Of a DNA stretch of 64,000 nucleotides, positions 23,955 to 35,921 are shown piece by piece. How positions within the stretch are numbered: the first letter of the stretch is position 1; every line of letters starts with the position of its first letter. The stretch comes from Sthenelais limicola (Eukaryota > Annelida > Polychaeta > Phyllodocida > Sigalionidae): positions 89,107,740 through 89,171,739 of the forward strand of contig OW804095.1 in the NCBI GenBank assembly GCA_942159475.1, given 5' to 3'. The notes under the pieces are model-generated. The model made no database searches. It had not been told where the DNA came from and saw only the letters and a list, made by a program, of their open reading frames with translations. Position numbers and translations under genes: made by a program.

Positions 23955-26077
23955 TCCATTCCTACGAAATGGGCCCAGTGACCTTTTCCCTACCTTTGGC
24001 CCCTCTATGCCTCATATCTCAGTGTAATATTCATTGATATTAAAACAAATCATACTGACTGATTCCTCTTGGCATAGGAACTCCTCTGATAAATACATTG
24101 TTATAGGGCCGATGTATATTTCATGGGCTACAACCATTTAAAATTGATATTTTCATAGAAAATTGTCACTGATTAAACATTTGGAAGCTGGAGATTCAGA
24201 AATCTATATCAATTTGCGTTTTTTATATCCGAATGATTTTGCTCAGTCACCAGGTTCAAATTTTCATGCATTTTAGTAACCCAACTTACATTTATTTTAA
24301 ATTATGGCACAAACAATATTTAGAAGGGTTTTTTTTTGTTATTACATCGCACATTTTGCTCACTTTCATGCAATGAACATGTTGTATTTCAGAAGAATTA
24401 AACTCATTTGATGAATATTTAAAAAATAATCCCTAACATTTGATACCTAATGAGTCCAAATAGGACTGTTAGTAAGGATGTTATGCCTGTTTAAAAAAGT
24501 TCAATGGGAAAATGGCTAATTATGTATGTTTTTACATCGCCACACTGATTAGTTGTGCTTTTCAATCCTATTATAAAAAATCATTTAAAACTAATATGAA
24601 TATATTGGGCAATCAATTCTCTTGTTGTGTATGCAATATGAATGGTCTGAACAGATATGTCTTGTGTGTAGAAGAGGAAAACACCTGTTTTTACGTCGCA
24701 CATTGTACGTTTTTACGTCGCACGTTTTTACATCGCACGTCACATTTGCTTGATAGAGGCAAAACAATTTGAGATAGAAAGTTGTGACATGAACCAGACA
24801 AACCGCAAGAATATCAGCTTTCTGCTGATATAAAATCATCCATATCCCTTAAATAGTCTGAACAGAAATGTCTTGTGCATAGAGTGGCAAAATACCTAAT
24901 TTAAGGTTACATGTTTTTACATCGCACGTTTTTAGGTCGCAACATTTGATTGAGAGAGGAAGAACTATTTGAGATAGAAGGTTGTGTTATATATCAAACA
25001 AACCGCAAGGATATCAGCTTTCTGCTGATATAAAATCATCCAGATCCTTCAAATGGTCTGAACAGAAATATGCATTTAGTATGTAGAGAAAACACTTGTT
25101 TTTACGTCTCACGTTTTTACGTCGCACGTTTTTAGGACGCACTATTGGCTTGACATAGGTAAAACTATATAGGATATAAAGTGCTAACATATACCAAATA
25201 AATCGCAAGAAACGCAGCTTTCTTCTGATGTATAATCATTCAAATCCATTAAGTACAAGCAAGGCCACTGCCAAATGAATATATATACATTTCTACTTTA
25301 TAAATGACCATTTATTGATTTAAATGCTTGAAATGAGGTTTTCGGCCCCAGATTCCTTGATAATTGACACTGAATGTCACTTATTTCAGGATTATATAGA
25401 GGAGAATATGTGCTTTCAGGAAATATAATCCACAAACCTCTTATCTGTAATGTAAATTACATTTTTCCTCATTTCCATGCCTGAAATGCAAGACTTTTCA
25501 GAGAATTGCCCTACAATGTTTTTACGTCGCACATACCTCCACCCTGGATTATAAAATACCCATTAATTACCTGGCAGAAATAACACTTGATTTTCAAGGT
25601 AAGGTGATAACAAAACTGTGTGAGTCGTTTTTTCTTATATGTCTTGCTTATGAAGAGAACTGTGGTAGATGAAAAAAGGTAATGTCTGGAAAAACCTGAA
25701 CTGAAAAACAAAGCTGTTTTTAATTTTGAAATTCCTAAATCAAAATAAGAGAGTTCTTCTCATATAAATTGTCCAACACATGTTGAATTACCCCTATTTT
25801 CCAAATAAATTGCCTAATCAAACCCAAACTAATTTATCATTGCCAAAATGCCTAATATTTAGTGCCAATATGATGTGCGACGTAAAAACATAGGAGATCC
25901 TAACCCAGTCTTTGATTTTATGTAGAATAAGAATTATTTATTCAATTTAGTAGCGAATCTAAATTTGAAATGTTCCATTACTCTGCTTTAGATTCTCCAC
26001 CTAAGAAGAATTTTGAAAGGATTTTTTTTGGCACAATGTTTTCGGGCTACTGGGCCCATTTCGTAGGAATGGACCAT
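23951..26077. mobile_element. TIR element A of the (TA)n-flanked family
   Basis: The termini are a perfect 29-bp inverted repeat: ATGGTCCATTCCTACGAAAT plus nine more bases at 23951-23979, inverted at 26049-26077. Both ends abut (TA)n. The interior is AT-rich, without credible ORFs, and holds about a dozen copies of a GTTTTTACGTCGCAC-like motif between 24.34 and 25.88 kb, many in a 200-bp tandem array. The terminal sequence matches the element at 48226-50094 at 16 of 19 positions. This fits a nonautonomous DNA transposon using TA-rich targets. No transposase is visible, and I cannot assign a named superfamily. Confidence 0.8.
24644..25245. repeat. 200-bp tandem array with embedded 15-bp motif
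   Basis: Three units share GTCTGAACAGA, then a cluster of TTTTTACGTCGCAC motifs, then GATAGA, AACCGCAAG, ATATCAGCTTTCTGCTGATA and AATCATCCA. AACCGCAAG (AATCGCAAG in the third) occurs at 24801, 25001 and 25201, exactly 200 bp apart; the first unit is 11 bp longer at its front. In unit 3 the 15-bp motif is three perfect-period tandem copies (about 25099-25143). The array lies wholly inside TIR element A. Confidence 0.85.
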
Positions 26078-26218
26078 ATATATATATATAAATACAGTAT
26101 ATATTGTTACGGTTTTCCTTTCCCATGTTATGCCCTTGTTCGATGAGTCGGTGGGCCAGGTCTTCCAGGGTCTCATTCCACAGGTGATCAAGTGAATTTG
26201 TCTCGTAAGCCATAATTA
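26078..26218. other. spacer between TIR element A and LINE
   Basis: Begins with (TA)n. A minus-strand frame (AYETNSLDHLWNE, then LAHRLIEQGHN) runs out of the element into this spacer; it reads plausibly as protein but I do not recognise it. Confidence 0.35.
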
Positions 26219-26908
26219 GTGTTTTAGTGTTTGGAATAGGTTACCAGAGACTGTAAGAACAGAAACTGATCCAAAGCGCTTGAAGGTGAGATTGAAATAT
26301 CTGTATTTGACTGAATTCAAGCGGTCGGATATAGTAACACAATACTAGCCAAAAAAATAGAAAAATGTATGTGAAAATTGTGTTAATGGTGAATATTGGA
26401 ACATTATACTATAGTTGCTATAGGTTGCTCTTCTTTTGTAATAACTTGTTATACGAGTTCATAGATTACCAACAATGGCATGTGCCTCATTGCAACGTAA
26501 GGATATATGTAACAGGTATGATTATTAATGGTTAGTCTGTAAGAGCACGGCGTCTGTTTTTTCTTTCTGTATAATGCAAGTTTTTAACCCACTCTGTCCT
26601 ATCAATACATATTAGACGGTATGTGACATGAGCTGGATATTTGTTTTTAATTTATTGGATGCTTAGGCTATTTTATGTCATGTAATTTAGTATGTAATGA
26701 TAGATAAATATTCGCGAAATATTTCAAAACTTGTACATGTTAACATGTTTTTGTCAATGTAATCATAATAGTATATTTATAAACAGAGCGAATGTATAAG
26801 ATCAAACTCTTTTTCTGTTGTTAAAAGCAGGCTGTCCGGAGAAAATTCATGCTTGTACGTATGGAAATGTAATAGACCTGAATAAAATATTTTCTAAATC
26901 TAAATCTA
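26219..26908 (+). mobile_element. 5'-truncated LINE, 3' end of ORF2 plus UTR
   Basis: The plus-strand frame at about 26230-26347 reads VWNRLPETVRTETDP, RLK and LYLTEF, then a stop. This is the W-N-x-LP C-terminal signature of CR1/Jockey-type LINE polymerases. A 3' UTR of about 550 bp follows, ending GACCTGAATAAAATATTTTC and a TAAATC repeat tail. The UTR end matches 5685-5890 on the minus strand, so both belong to one family. Only the last 40 codons of ORF2 survive. Confidence 0.65.
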
Positions 26909-26934
26909 ATAAAGTTACTGAATTGAGTTGATCT

Positions 26935-27292
26935 TGTTCTAGTATTACTTGTTAATCTCAGATATAAGTGAGGTTCAAGTGATAGTTCAGCGCTGCTTCG
27001 CGTTCACGAGGAAAGGAGTCAAAGAGGTCTTTACAGCTCGGGTCTCAGGTTTATTGTGTGTGAATCGTCAACAACAGGGGTTTATATAGTACAAGGATAA
27101 GTGAATCAATTGTCTATCATCATGTCATTCTCCATTCGTCATTCACCATTCACCATTCGCCTTTCGCCATCATGATATTACTTTTAAGGAAACACTATCA
27201 GCATGAGCGAATCGCCAGGCGATTTACCTTTTGTTAGCTATAAAGAGAAATACATAGCAGGGAAGCATACCCCTGTGTTCTATCCTATAACA
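26935..27292 (-). mobile_element. LTR-like segment (possible solo LTR)
   Basis: Minus-strand reading starts TGTTATAG and ends CTAGAACA, with inverted TGTT/AACA ends typical of LTRs. A TATATAAACC box lies near 27081-27090 and AATAAA near 27050-27055. The short distance between them is unusual but occurs in some LTRs. The flanks (GATCT and ATATA) do not form a target duplication, and no internal coding region is adjacent. Confidence 0.35.
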
Positions 27293-28680
27293 ATATATAT
27301 ATATATATATATGTGTATATATTATATATTTCATCAACTTTTCAATACACTATTAGTAGGTCACTTCCAATACGTTCACCCAGGTCATGCCTCGCAATAT
27401 ATTTCAATTATTCAGAACTGATTCATATACTATGCGAAAGTGGTTTGGTATGTGTACCATCTTGCATTACGATTTAAATAAATACTCCACAAACATTTAG
27501 GTGTTGGCACACGCCTGAAACTATTCCCATATGTGACGTGTCACAGGAAAATGAGTCAAAAGTCCGGAACACATGATATTCTTCAAATGTGTTTGGACAA
27601 TAGCACTTGCTTGTTTTTTTTAACCTTTGGTGTATTTAGCGCTGTTAGTATATATATATGGTATGTATCAAATTTCAAGACTGTGAATTGAATATATAAT
27701 ATCTGAGGTTATCCTAATGAGTATATTTAACTAGTTAACTAGTGATTGACCATACAAGAATATAGCTTTTTTTACATAAATAATAATATAAAGAAGTACT
27801 TATTAGATGTTTCCTTTACCATCATTGGAATCCGATTCATCTCATCTTTTCAATAATGATGGCATCTCATTCCAGATTTTTCGACTTATGACCCAAATTA
27901 ACACATCACATATACCCTGGACGTTTCGAAATGCTGTGGACAGCAGGTAAAAGATACTACAAAAGTGGTTTGTTACCCACGATATTAGTTAGATAAAGTA
28001 AACATTTTTTTCCCCCTTGATAGTCCTTCATTAAATCGTTCACACACTTTTTTCCATCAGAAAAAGTTGTTTTCTTAAGTTAGTTCAGAACTTGAAGCAC
28101 CAGCAATTTGATATATTATGGGCAAGAGGGATAGTTCAACGTGACACTTAGATACCCCAGTTTACCGCCTGGCTGCGCACCAGTTTCCTTGGTGCATGGC
28201 TGAACTAACTAATGGTCAGCCAACCATAGCCACGGTCTTAGGGCCAAATTTTATAAGTGATCTGAGCCTATCAGCCAAATTGCAAAGTCCATTGGTGTTC
28301 AGATGACTCCAAGCTACTCATATTATATATATATATATGAATTAATATTGAATAAAGCTATTATCTATATATGGTAAAACCTAGCTCAGATTTATAATGA
28401 ATAGAATTTGATGGTGAAACGTAAAAACGCCATATTCAACTGATAGCTATGTATGAGATTATAAAGGAACGCAGTTGTGATCGACCATAGTTGTTATTGT
28501 GCATGTGTATATATAGATAGAATGCAACATATTGTAAAAACAGGTGGGCTTGAAAACTGTTGAGAGGGTCCACCTGACTGTTATATTTAATTTGGCAATA
28601 AAGCATTATCAACTAACCAATAATTACTAGCTCAGGGGTTGATTAATTTTAACATAGGGTTGGAGTAATAATGACGGTGC
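27293..28680. other. unassigned region with a TA microsatellite and a repeat block
   Basis: Starts with (TA)n to about 27320. Contains a family 3 repeat block at 27826-27955, listed separately. A GTGGGCTTGAAAAC block and AATAAA near 28545-28605 (plus) resemble the LINE 3' ends at 22-140 and 46741-46860. No coding content is recognised. Confidence 0.4.
27826..27955 (+). repeat. repeat family 3 block
   Basis: Plus-strand blocks GGAATCCGATTCAT, ATGATGGCATCTCATTCC, TTTTTCGACTTATGACCC and ACACATCACATAT follow the same order as in 31318-31420 and, inverted, 13870-13970. On the minus strand the end reads GCATTTCGAAACGTCC next to a GCTGTCCACAGC stem. Another diverged fragment (GACTCA, TTTTCCTGTGACAC) lies inverted at about 27538-27565. 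Confidence 0.5.
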
Positions 28681-28975
28681 AATAGGGGATTTGCATGTGC
28701 CACTCCGCACTATGCATGTTGGGATAGATTCAGTTCAGGTTTCACATACAAATATTTAGCAGGATTTCTGTCGAACATTGCAAAAATCGTTTCACCAATA
28801 TCATCATCTTGAATACATTATCTATAAAAAGCAAATGCAAAATGGGAAAGATGGCGGCTTGTGTGTTGAGAACATCTATAACACATGTATAACAAAATAA
28901 TACTGACATACATTCTCCCATAATTCCATTTGAATCAAGATTCAAGATGATGGTCGTATTTATATTGTATTTTGT
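28681..28975. repeat. MITE-like repeat family 2, copy 2 (right end lost)
   Basis: Left end AATAGGGGATTTGCATG and at least six internal blocks match 7781-8140. The right terminal inverted repeat is absent or decayed after GATTCAAGATGATGG, so this copy is truncated or diverged at the right. Confidence 0.65.
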
Positions 28976-31900
28976 AGGTTTATCCATCTATAGAATGCTT
29001 GGGGTTTCGATTACTTCCAGAATGTATGTCTTTCCTTCTATAATAAAATACAGAACAAATACAGTACCTCATAGGAATCCAGGGTGCCCGTTTACAGTGC
29101 AATACACATAACATATCTGTGTAGGCTTGTTTTGGCATAAATTGGATAGATCAATAAATCCTGAGGGGATTCGTGACAGCTAGTAAAATCCTGAGAAGTG
29201 CTGTGCAGTGGGATTTCCGGTATAAAGACTATAGAACATTTGCCCCTCTTTCTGACACACACACAACTACTACACAACAAGACTATTTCACGATACCACC
29301 AACCTCCTCGTAGATACAGAAACACCTTTGAGATAATATAGTATATAACTTGGATAATATAACTTAGATAAGTATATTGTAACAGTCCTCTCAGGGAGAT
29401 ATGGAAAATGGGGCCGCGAATCCTTGTATACTGTGAACGACCGACAGGGGGAAGGAACGCATAAAACCCTTCAGGCTTCCCACATGGACCCTATGGCGAT
29501 ATATCCCTTCTCGGGGTGGCTCCGCCAATTTGATCTATAGTTCTAACAGAGCCCTCCCATTACCTATTGATCTGAGTACCACAACGTACCAAGATTAATA
29601 TGCTTTGGCCGAAAACTACCATCCATCAATTCATTTAAAGAATCAATCCTTCAATATAACCAATCTGGTAATAGGTCCTGGATAGAACCGCGACATCCTG
29701 AGTTCTATTAGAGTTATCAATCATCAAGAATTATAGATAGGAAGAAGATGCTCAGGGAAAAGGTTTGCCTTTTGTTTTTCAGGGCTTGAGACATTGCCCA
29801 TTTACTCCTTAAGGTAACGGTATTTGCCATTATATGGTCACCAAGCAAGGCTAAGAGGGGATAACTCATGTCAGAGTAAAATGAACAGGGCTCAAATTGT
29901 GCTTCTATGGAAAATAGAATCCAACCTTTTAGAAGAAAAACAAGAAAACATGATCTGCCCCTTTACAAGATAAACATTGGACACAGCAGTAGTTGGAGGT
30001 TTCTTCTCTCCATGGGAACATAGGAATGCTTACATGACAGATAGTGAAATGTTAAGTTTGAAGTTTGTCAATATTCTAGATAATTTTAAAGTATCAAAGT
30101 CAGCGAGCGATTGTGGGTGGGTGAATGGGGAGCTTCCGGGGTAATTTCAACTATATTGCCTGAAAATCCACGTCGAAAGGATGTCTTTAAACGGCCCCTA
30201 AGGGAATGCCTCACCCTATATAACATATATTTGATTTACGGCAGTCCTTTTGCCATACATACATAAGAGGCCTGGCTCCTCCTACAGGCAGATTTTTTTC
30301 GGTGGAAAGAAATCAGTCATTCTCATACTTGCAATTGCCTTTTAGAAAGACCGGTACTGCATAAACGGAAGGAATAAATCGGCAGGAAGTGATGTACCCA
30401 TTAGTTAATACCCCCCTCAACGACAGGGAGCCTGCGATTAGGAAATTTACCCCATGCAGTGGCTTTGACCCCCATCTTTCTTAGGTGACTGGGGTCAAGC
30501 TGATGTGTCCACAGAACTTGAATTATAACCCACTTGTGTCAGTGCATATGCTTCATGATATATGGTACCTAATCGATTTACCAGCAGCTGACAGTATGTA
30601 AATTACATTATACCGCTTCATCCACTAAAAGGCTTTAGAATGGTATACCAATCAAACCTTTTGTCAAGAGCAAATAATGCATCACTCATTTGGCAATTAC
30701 GAATTTCTCCTCTAACTGTCGCGAAAAGATGTCTTTCACATAAATTCATTTGGTGCAATTCGCTGAAGTGGACTTGGCTCGTAAGGACTAGATTTCCCCA
30801 TTTATAACGATCTCCTTAATGACGGTGGGCCTAGACCGAATAAATCAGATAATTGGCCTTGCCAATCAGGACATGTTACATATAAATGGCTGCTATTATA
30901 CATAGTCTAAGGCATTAATGTTGGGGTAATGTCCAACTGATGGCTAGTGCCAGAGGGGCAGCCAGATGTCCATGTTACAGGCATGTGAGCAGGCTGCCTC
31001 CATACCTCCAATGTCACTTGTTGTGGAGTGTATGGCAATGGATAATCGATCATCTTAACCTATTTATCTTTCATTGCAGATTGAACCAAGTCATAAGGTA
31101 AGAGCGCAATTAATCACTGTCGTAAACTGTTATTAAGGCCAACGTCCATAAGCCGCATCTTTTGAAAGGCCTTTACGCCGGCAGCTATAAAATCTTTGCT
31201 GATGCTCCATCTTTTCTATATTATTTAATGTTCTGTCCCGCAGGTGCTGTATCATTGGCACATTTTTGTATGCTTTTTTTAAAATTACTTTACTAGTTTC
31301 AGTAAATGTTCATCGTTGCAATCCACCTAATCTCGTTCTTTCAAATATGATGGTATCGCAAAATCCCTTTTTTCCGAATTATGACCCACTTTTCTGTGAC
31401 ACATCACAAATGACAGTATGTCCTTCTTCAGTCGCGATAGCAAAGAAAGACAGGAACATATAGGAAATCTTATTTCTTGCAACCTACACGTTAGCCTTAT
31501 TGTATAACGTTGCTTCTCGTATGCCAGTAGGGATTTAGACTGGGCAGGAAATCACTGACTTAGGTATTCTTTACTGAGAGAAAGCGTAATTAAGTTGCTT
31601 AAAAAGGCCGTGCAGCCCATTGTTATTCATAGTATATAGTCTTTTGTCATTGATCAAATAATTTCTAATTTAAGTGCCATCTTTCAACTATCTAGTAGTC
31701 CTATACCTATTGTATAAATTAACCCGTCAGTGAATCCTGCAACTACATTCATATCCATAGCTATTCAAGCAGGCTGGCCACAATTTCGAAAAGTCATCAG
31801 ATTTTCCCCCACATTGCTCCAGTGATAGTTTCAGGTAACCTGAATTCGAAAATGCCATTCATTAGAGACCTTTCCATACTTATTTCCCCACTGTGGGGTC

Positions 31901-34739
31901 GATCTCCTGCAGGAAGCTTTACTATAGGCGGCTATTATATGGGAAAGTGTCATAATTCTACACATTTTCACATAATTTTTCATCAGGAAAAAGTCATTCC
32001 ATTTTATTCAAATTCGCATATCATATTCGCATAACTGTTTAGATTACAAAACAGTCAAATATATTGGGGGTCCCCACTCTAGATTTTTTGGTAGACAATG
32101 TTGCAAGTGTCAGGTCAGGGTTGAATTTGAGGTTGAGTTTGCCGTACATATGACTGTTTACATCGTTGTTTGCTCTTGTCAACTCTAAGTTAGATAGGCT
32201 AGACTTAGATAAGACTTTTCTGATCGATTCTACAACCTTTACATATCTTGAACAGAGATTTTCATGTTTTACCCTGAAACACTAGGCCGTCGGCGAATTG
32301 TCTACAAACAAAGTAGTGTGAGATTTACCATTGGAATTAAACCGTTTGCATGTTGTAAAATATGACAGACACCATTTATACTTAAAACAAACGTTACAAA
32401 CCTATTCACATTTCATTTCTCACTATGATATGTGACGAGTTATCAGTTAATTACTAGACTAGATATGTCATAAAAGAGAATATGATGACCGTATGACGGC
32501 AAATTCCGACCAAAAAATCGCGAACTATCCCCCATTGCCGAATTGTGGCAAGCCTCCTTAAATAAGACGTTGATTAGCACGATGTCCCTCAGCCTCATCA
32601 GGCTTGGACACTATCTGAGGTGGGGTAAATAGTGACTTCAATATAACATATTTTATTTCATTGAAGATCTCGTTTCTTGAACAAACAAACACAAAATCAC
32701 AGACTTGCACAAGTCGTGGTACATAAAACCGTATTTGCTAACCAAGTCAATGCAGTCGCCGAATTTTTAGCGTCACTCAACCTCGGCCTGTAAAACAGTG
32801 TGTCTATGTAGGGATCTCATACCCAAGATATCAGTAAAGCATATAACTGCCCCAGAGGCATAATTCCACTCTCCTCAGAGTATCGTGTACTCTAGTATTT
32901 GCACCTCTTGTTTCCATTGAAATTGTTTGCTTGTGATATCTTCTGCCCATTATTTCCAGTCCCTCCGTGCAACTCGGTCCACTGTGTCTACTGTGAGCCT
33001 GTATTCCATACATTTGCCCGCATGTGTAAGGGCGTCTCCAGGGTGTCTGATGATGTATGGGCTATATCATCATGGGTGAAGTAAGAGGGCATCTTTATCC
33101 TCCTGTCTTTCTCCAGGGGCAATCAGTCATACTACTGGAGGAAAAGTGCTTACGGGAGGTATGTATTTCATGAACTAACAAATCTTGCAGGAGGCCCTTT
33201 AAAGGGGTCCCATGTCTTCTATATGCGTCAGTGTCCATATATGTACTGGTCCCTGTACAATATCATATAAAGCTTGGGATATCCCCGTGGTATATAGTAT
33301 GGGTTTTCATGAGAAAAGCTTTTTCTCACATCCTGTGATAATATTCATATAGTCTAAATTGTATCTTCATAATACTACCCTCAGTTAGTCTTTTTTGGTG
33401 AACAAGGACAATTATTATACCTTTCTAGCAGGTAATATGGAACGCCATAGGCTACAGCATTGGCGGTCATGCCACAAACAGGGATAATGAAGCCAGTGTA
33501 TTACACTGTAACCAGAAGTGAGGATGTAAATACAGTGAGTGGCACGGGAGGTGCGAATCTTCAGTATTTTCACCATAAACATCAGCAACAAAATTACCGG
33601 ACGATTTCCAAGTTCCATATTGAACTTGGTCTTCGCGATCTCGTTCATTTGCTATATTACTACACCTATTGGCAATTTGCGTAATATGTAATATTGCCAT
33701 CGGGCGATGTTGTCTAATTATACTCATCCTCGATCTGCCAAATTCAAGTTTACTAGGGGCTTGTTGTATACAATATAATACAATATTTCGGTATGAGTGA
33801 TGTAAAAAATGATGAGATGAGATGATAAAGTAATATGCTTTTAAAGTATTAGTAGCTACCTTTCCTTGCTAAGCAGGCGCTAAAGACCTTTAGGGAAAGA
33901 ATACGCTATAGAGACAATAGTAGTTGTCATTCCCACAGCAGCAAGTTCCTACCCAAGCAAGGAAAATTAATTAACAAGGACGGTTTTAATTAACAGGCCA
34001 TTGCTAATAGTTGTTCATAGATTGACAATTTAACACGTATATGAATAGGAATTTCGTTCAACAAGCAAATTAATGGCAAAATCTGTTCACAGGCGTGTTT
34101 TAATCTATTACAATCTGTCATAATTGAGGGCAATTCGCTTGTCTGGGTTTATTTTAGATACAAAAAAAACACGACCAATGATTACAATTATTGCATTTGT
34201 CTGTTCTTAACCAGCGTAGCATGCATTGCTCCCCCTGCACCACCTTAAATAATCATTAAACCTTCTCATGACGTGGAATAATCTACGGGCACAAACCAAT
34301 ACAGAGGAAATAGAGAATAACACAACAAACATTAGCCTACGCGTATGAGTGTGGCTTTGTAAGTGCCTTTGTGAAAAGGGCACAAGCTTTGACCTCGACT
34401 CAAGCCAAAGGTCGGCTTTATTGCGCAGTCTCTGGTGACATTCCGTTTCCAACAAGTACCATTGTTGCACAGTGCCATCAAATACGTGATTAATAATCAG
34501 CACACAACAATGGTCTACAGTATATTTACAAGGCAAAGGCTGCCACGGAATCATCCCATTATATCTTGTCTTCGCCCTACCCAGACTGGTTTGATCCAGA
34601 AATTATTTAACTTAGTCAAGAGAGGACGCAATCCCAACACATTTATAGAGCGAGCATTGATTAAAAGGGGAATCCATTCATGAATGTTGGCCAGTAACAC
34701 CAAGACCTATTTATTACTTAATAGTCCACAGGTTTTCTG
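28976..34739. other. long unassigned region
   Basis: 5.7 kb with no recognised gene. Frames stay below about 115 codons and overlap on opposite strands (for example 33415-33727 and 34207-34683). A family 3 repeat block lies at 31318-31420. The sequence is less AT-simple than its surroundings and may be old intronic or intergenic host DNA. An AAATTC-rich segment near 31800-32040 has no partner in the window. Confidence 0.4.
31318..31420 (+). repeat. repeat family 3 block
   Basis: GCAATCCACCTAATCTCGTT, ATGATGGTATCGCAAAATCC, GAATTATGACCCACTTTTCTG and GACACATCACAAATG follow the family 3 order. No flanking repeats or coding sequence define the full element. Confidence 0.5.
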
Positions 34740-35690
34740 AATATTATTTCTATATATTAATGGCATGCCTATCTCTAAAGCAAAGAATGCGAAATATCTT
34801 GGCTTTACGATCGACCCGTCTCTAAACTTCAATGATCACTTTTTGAGGTTGAAATGTGTTATACAATCCAAGGTTAATATATTTGCTAGGATAAGATATT
34901 ATGTAGGTGAGAAAAATCATTGTCAAATCACATATATTGCCTCTAGTGGATTATGGCCTCTTTTTGTACAATATGGCGAGTATTAACATCATCAAAAAGG
35001 TTTCAATCAACCCTAAACAGGGTCATTCGTCTAATTGTTGGTAATAATAACTTATCCACAACTGAAATGAAAGGCATACTAAATATCAAAGATCTAAATA
35101 TAAGAGGTAAAATTGCCTTTTTTTGGTGTAATGTCTGACAAGGCCAACGAGCAAGACTTCTTTCAAGTAATGCCTCGCCAGACGAGATTAGCTGAAGGTC
35201 CAAAGCTTATCTGTTTAAATGCTAACACAGAAGAATTAGCTAATCTCCTCAATTCCAAGGCCCTTCTATGTGGAACAAGCTCCCACCACACATAAAGGGA
35301 AAAAATGGGCTGATATAAAAACCTACCTATATTGTGCTTTCTACCAAGCTCATTTATAAGTAAACCGAAATCACACTAGACTTCTCATCCAACTGGTAAA
35401 TCGTGAAGATATACTTGGTGGTTTTATCTCTTACGCGGATAGCTTCAAGGTATCTAATTTTAGTATTGGCACAATTATTGGTAATTTAAAATGATAATTA
35501 GTATATTTCGGGAGATATTTATGTCTATACATATTGAATTTAAAGTAAAGAAATTTTGTATTATTGTATCATTGTTATTTGACCTTTACAACATATCGTT
35601 TTCGGGAGCATGAAACGTACTGTTTTGTGTGGAATTGCTTTGCGAGATAAAATATGTTTAACAAAACAAAAAACCTCTACTCATCCTTTA
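34740..35690 (+). mobile_element. decayed LINE, C-terminal ORF2 plus 3' UTR
   Basis: Plus-strand frames in series read AKYLGFTIDPSLNFNDHF and LRLKC, matching the post-RT YLG block of LINE ORF2, then NRVIRLIVGNN, RQTRLAEGPKL and finally GPSMWNKLPPHIKGKN, the W-N-LP C-terminal block (about 35258-35305). At least three frameshifts or stops separate these pieces. About 350 bp of AT-rich 3' UTR follow, ending near an A-rich run at 35660-35680. The blocks resemble those of the minus-strand LINE at 35922-38860. A dead, 5'-truncated copy. Confidence 0.65.
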
Positions 35691-35921
35691 ACAATATCTG
35701 GAAAAATGATCCATCATTGGCATATTGATAAAGTCCACCTTTGCTAGGGATTTTCCTATTTTGTCATCCATTATTCCTTATGATATCAAGTTATACTTCA
35801 TTTATTCTGCACTGGACAACACCACCACTCCGCTGTAATAGCCTGAGTGGCTTATTTTTTTAGACTTTTCTTATGATTATATCAAATTAATGAACGACTT
35901 CTGATAATCAAATTATGTAAT

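Noticed and set aside
24690..25143. CRISPR-like array of short repeats
   Set aside because: The 15-bp motif copies are adjacent or lie in 200-bp units without unique spacers, in a eukaryotic transposon.
27915..27950. Hammerhead-like CTGCTGTCCACAGC...GAAACGTCC on the minus strand
   Set aside because: GAAAC is present, but the CUGANGA core is not; kept only as part of repeat family 3.
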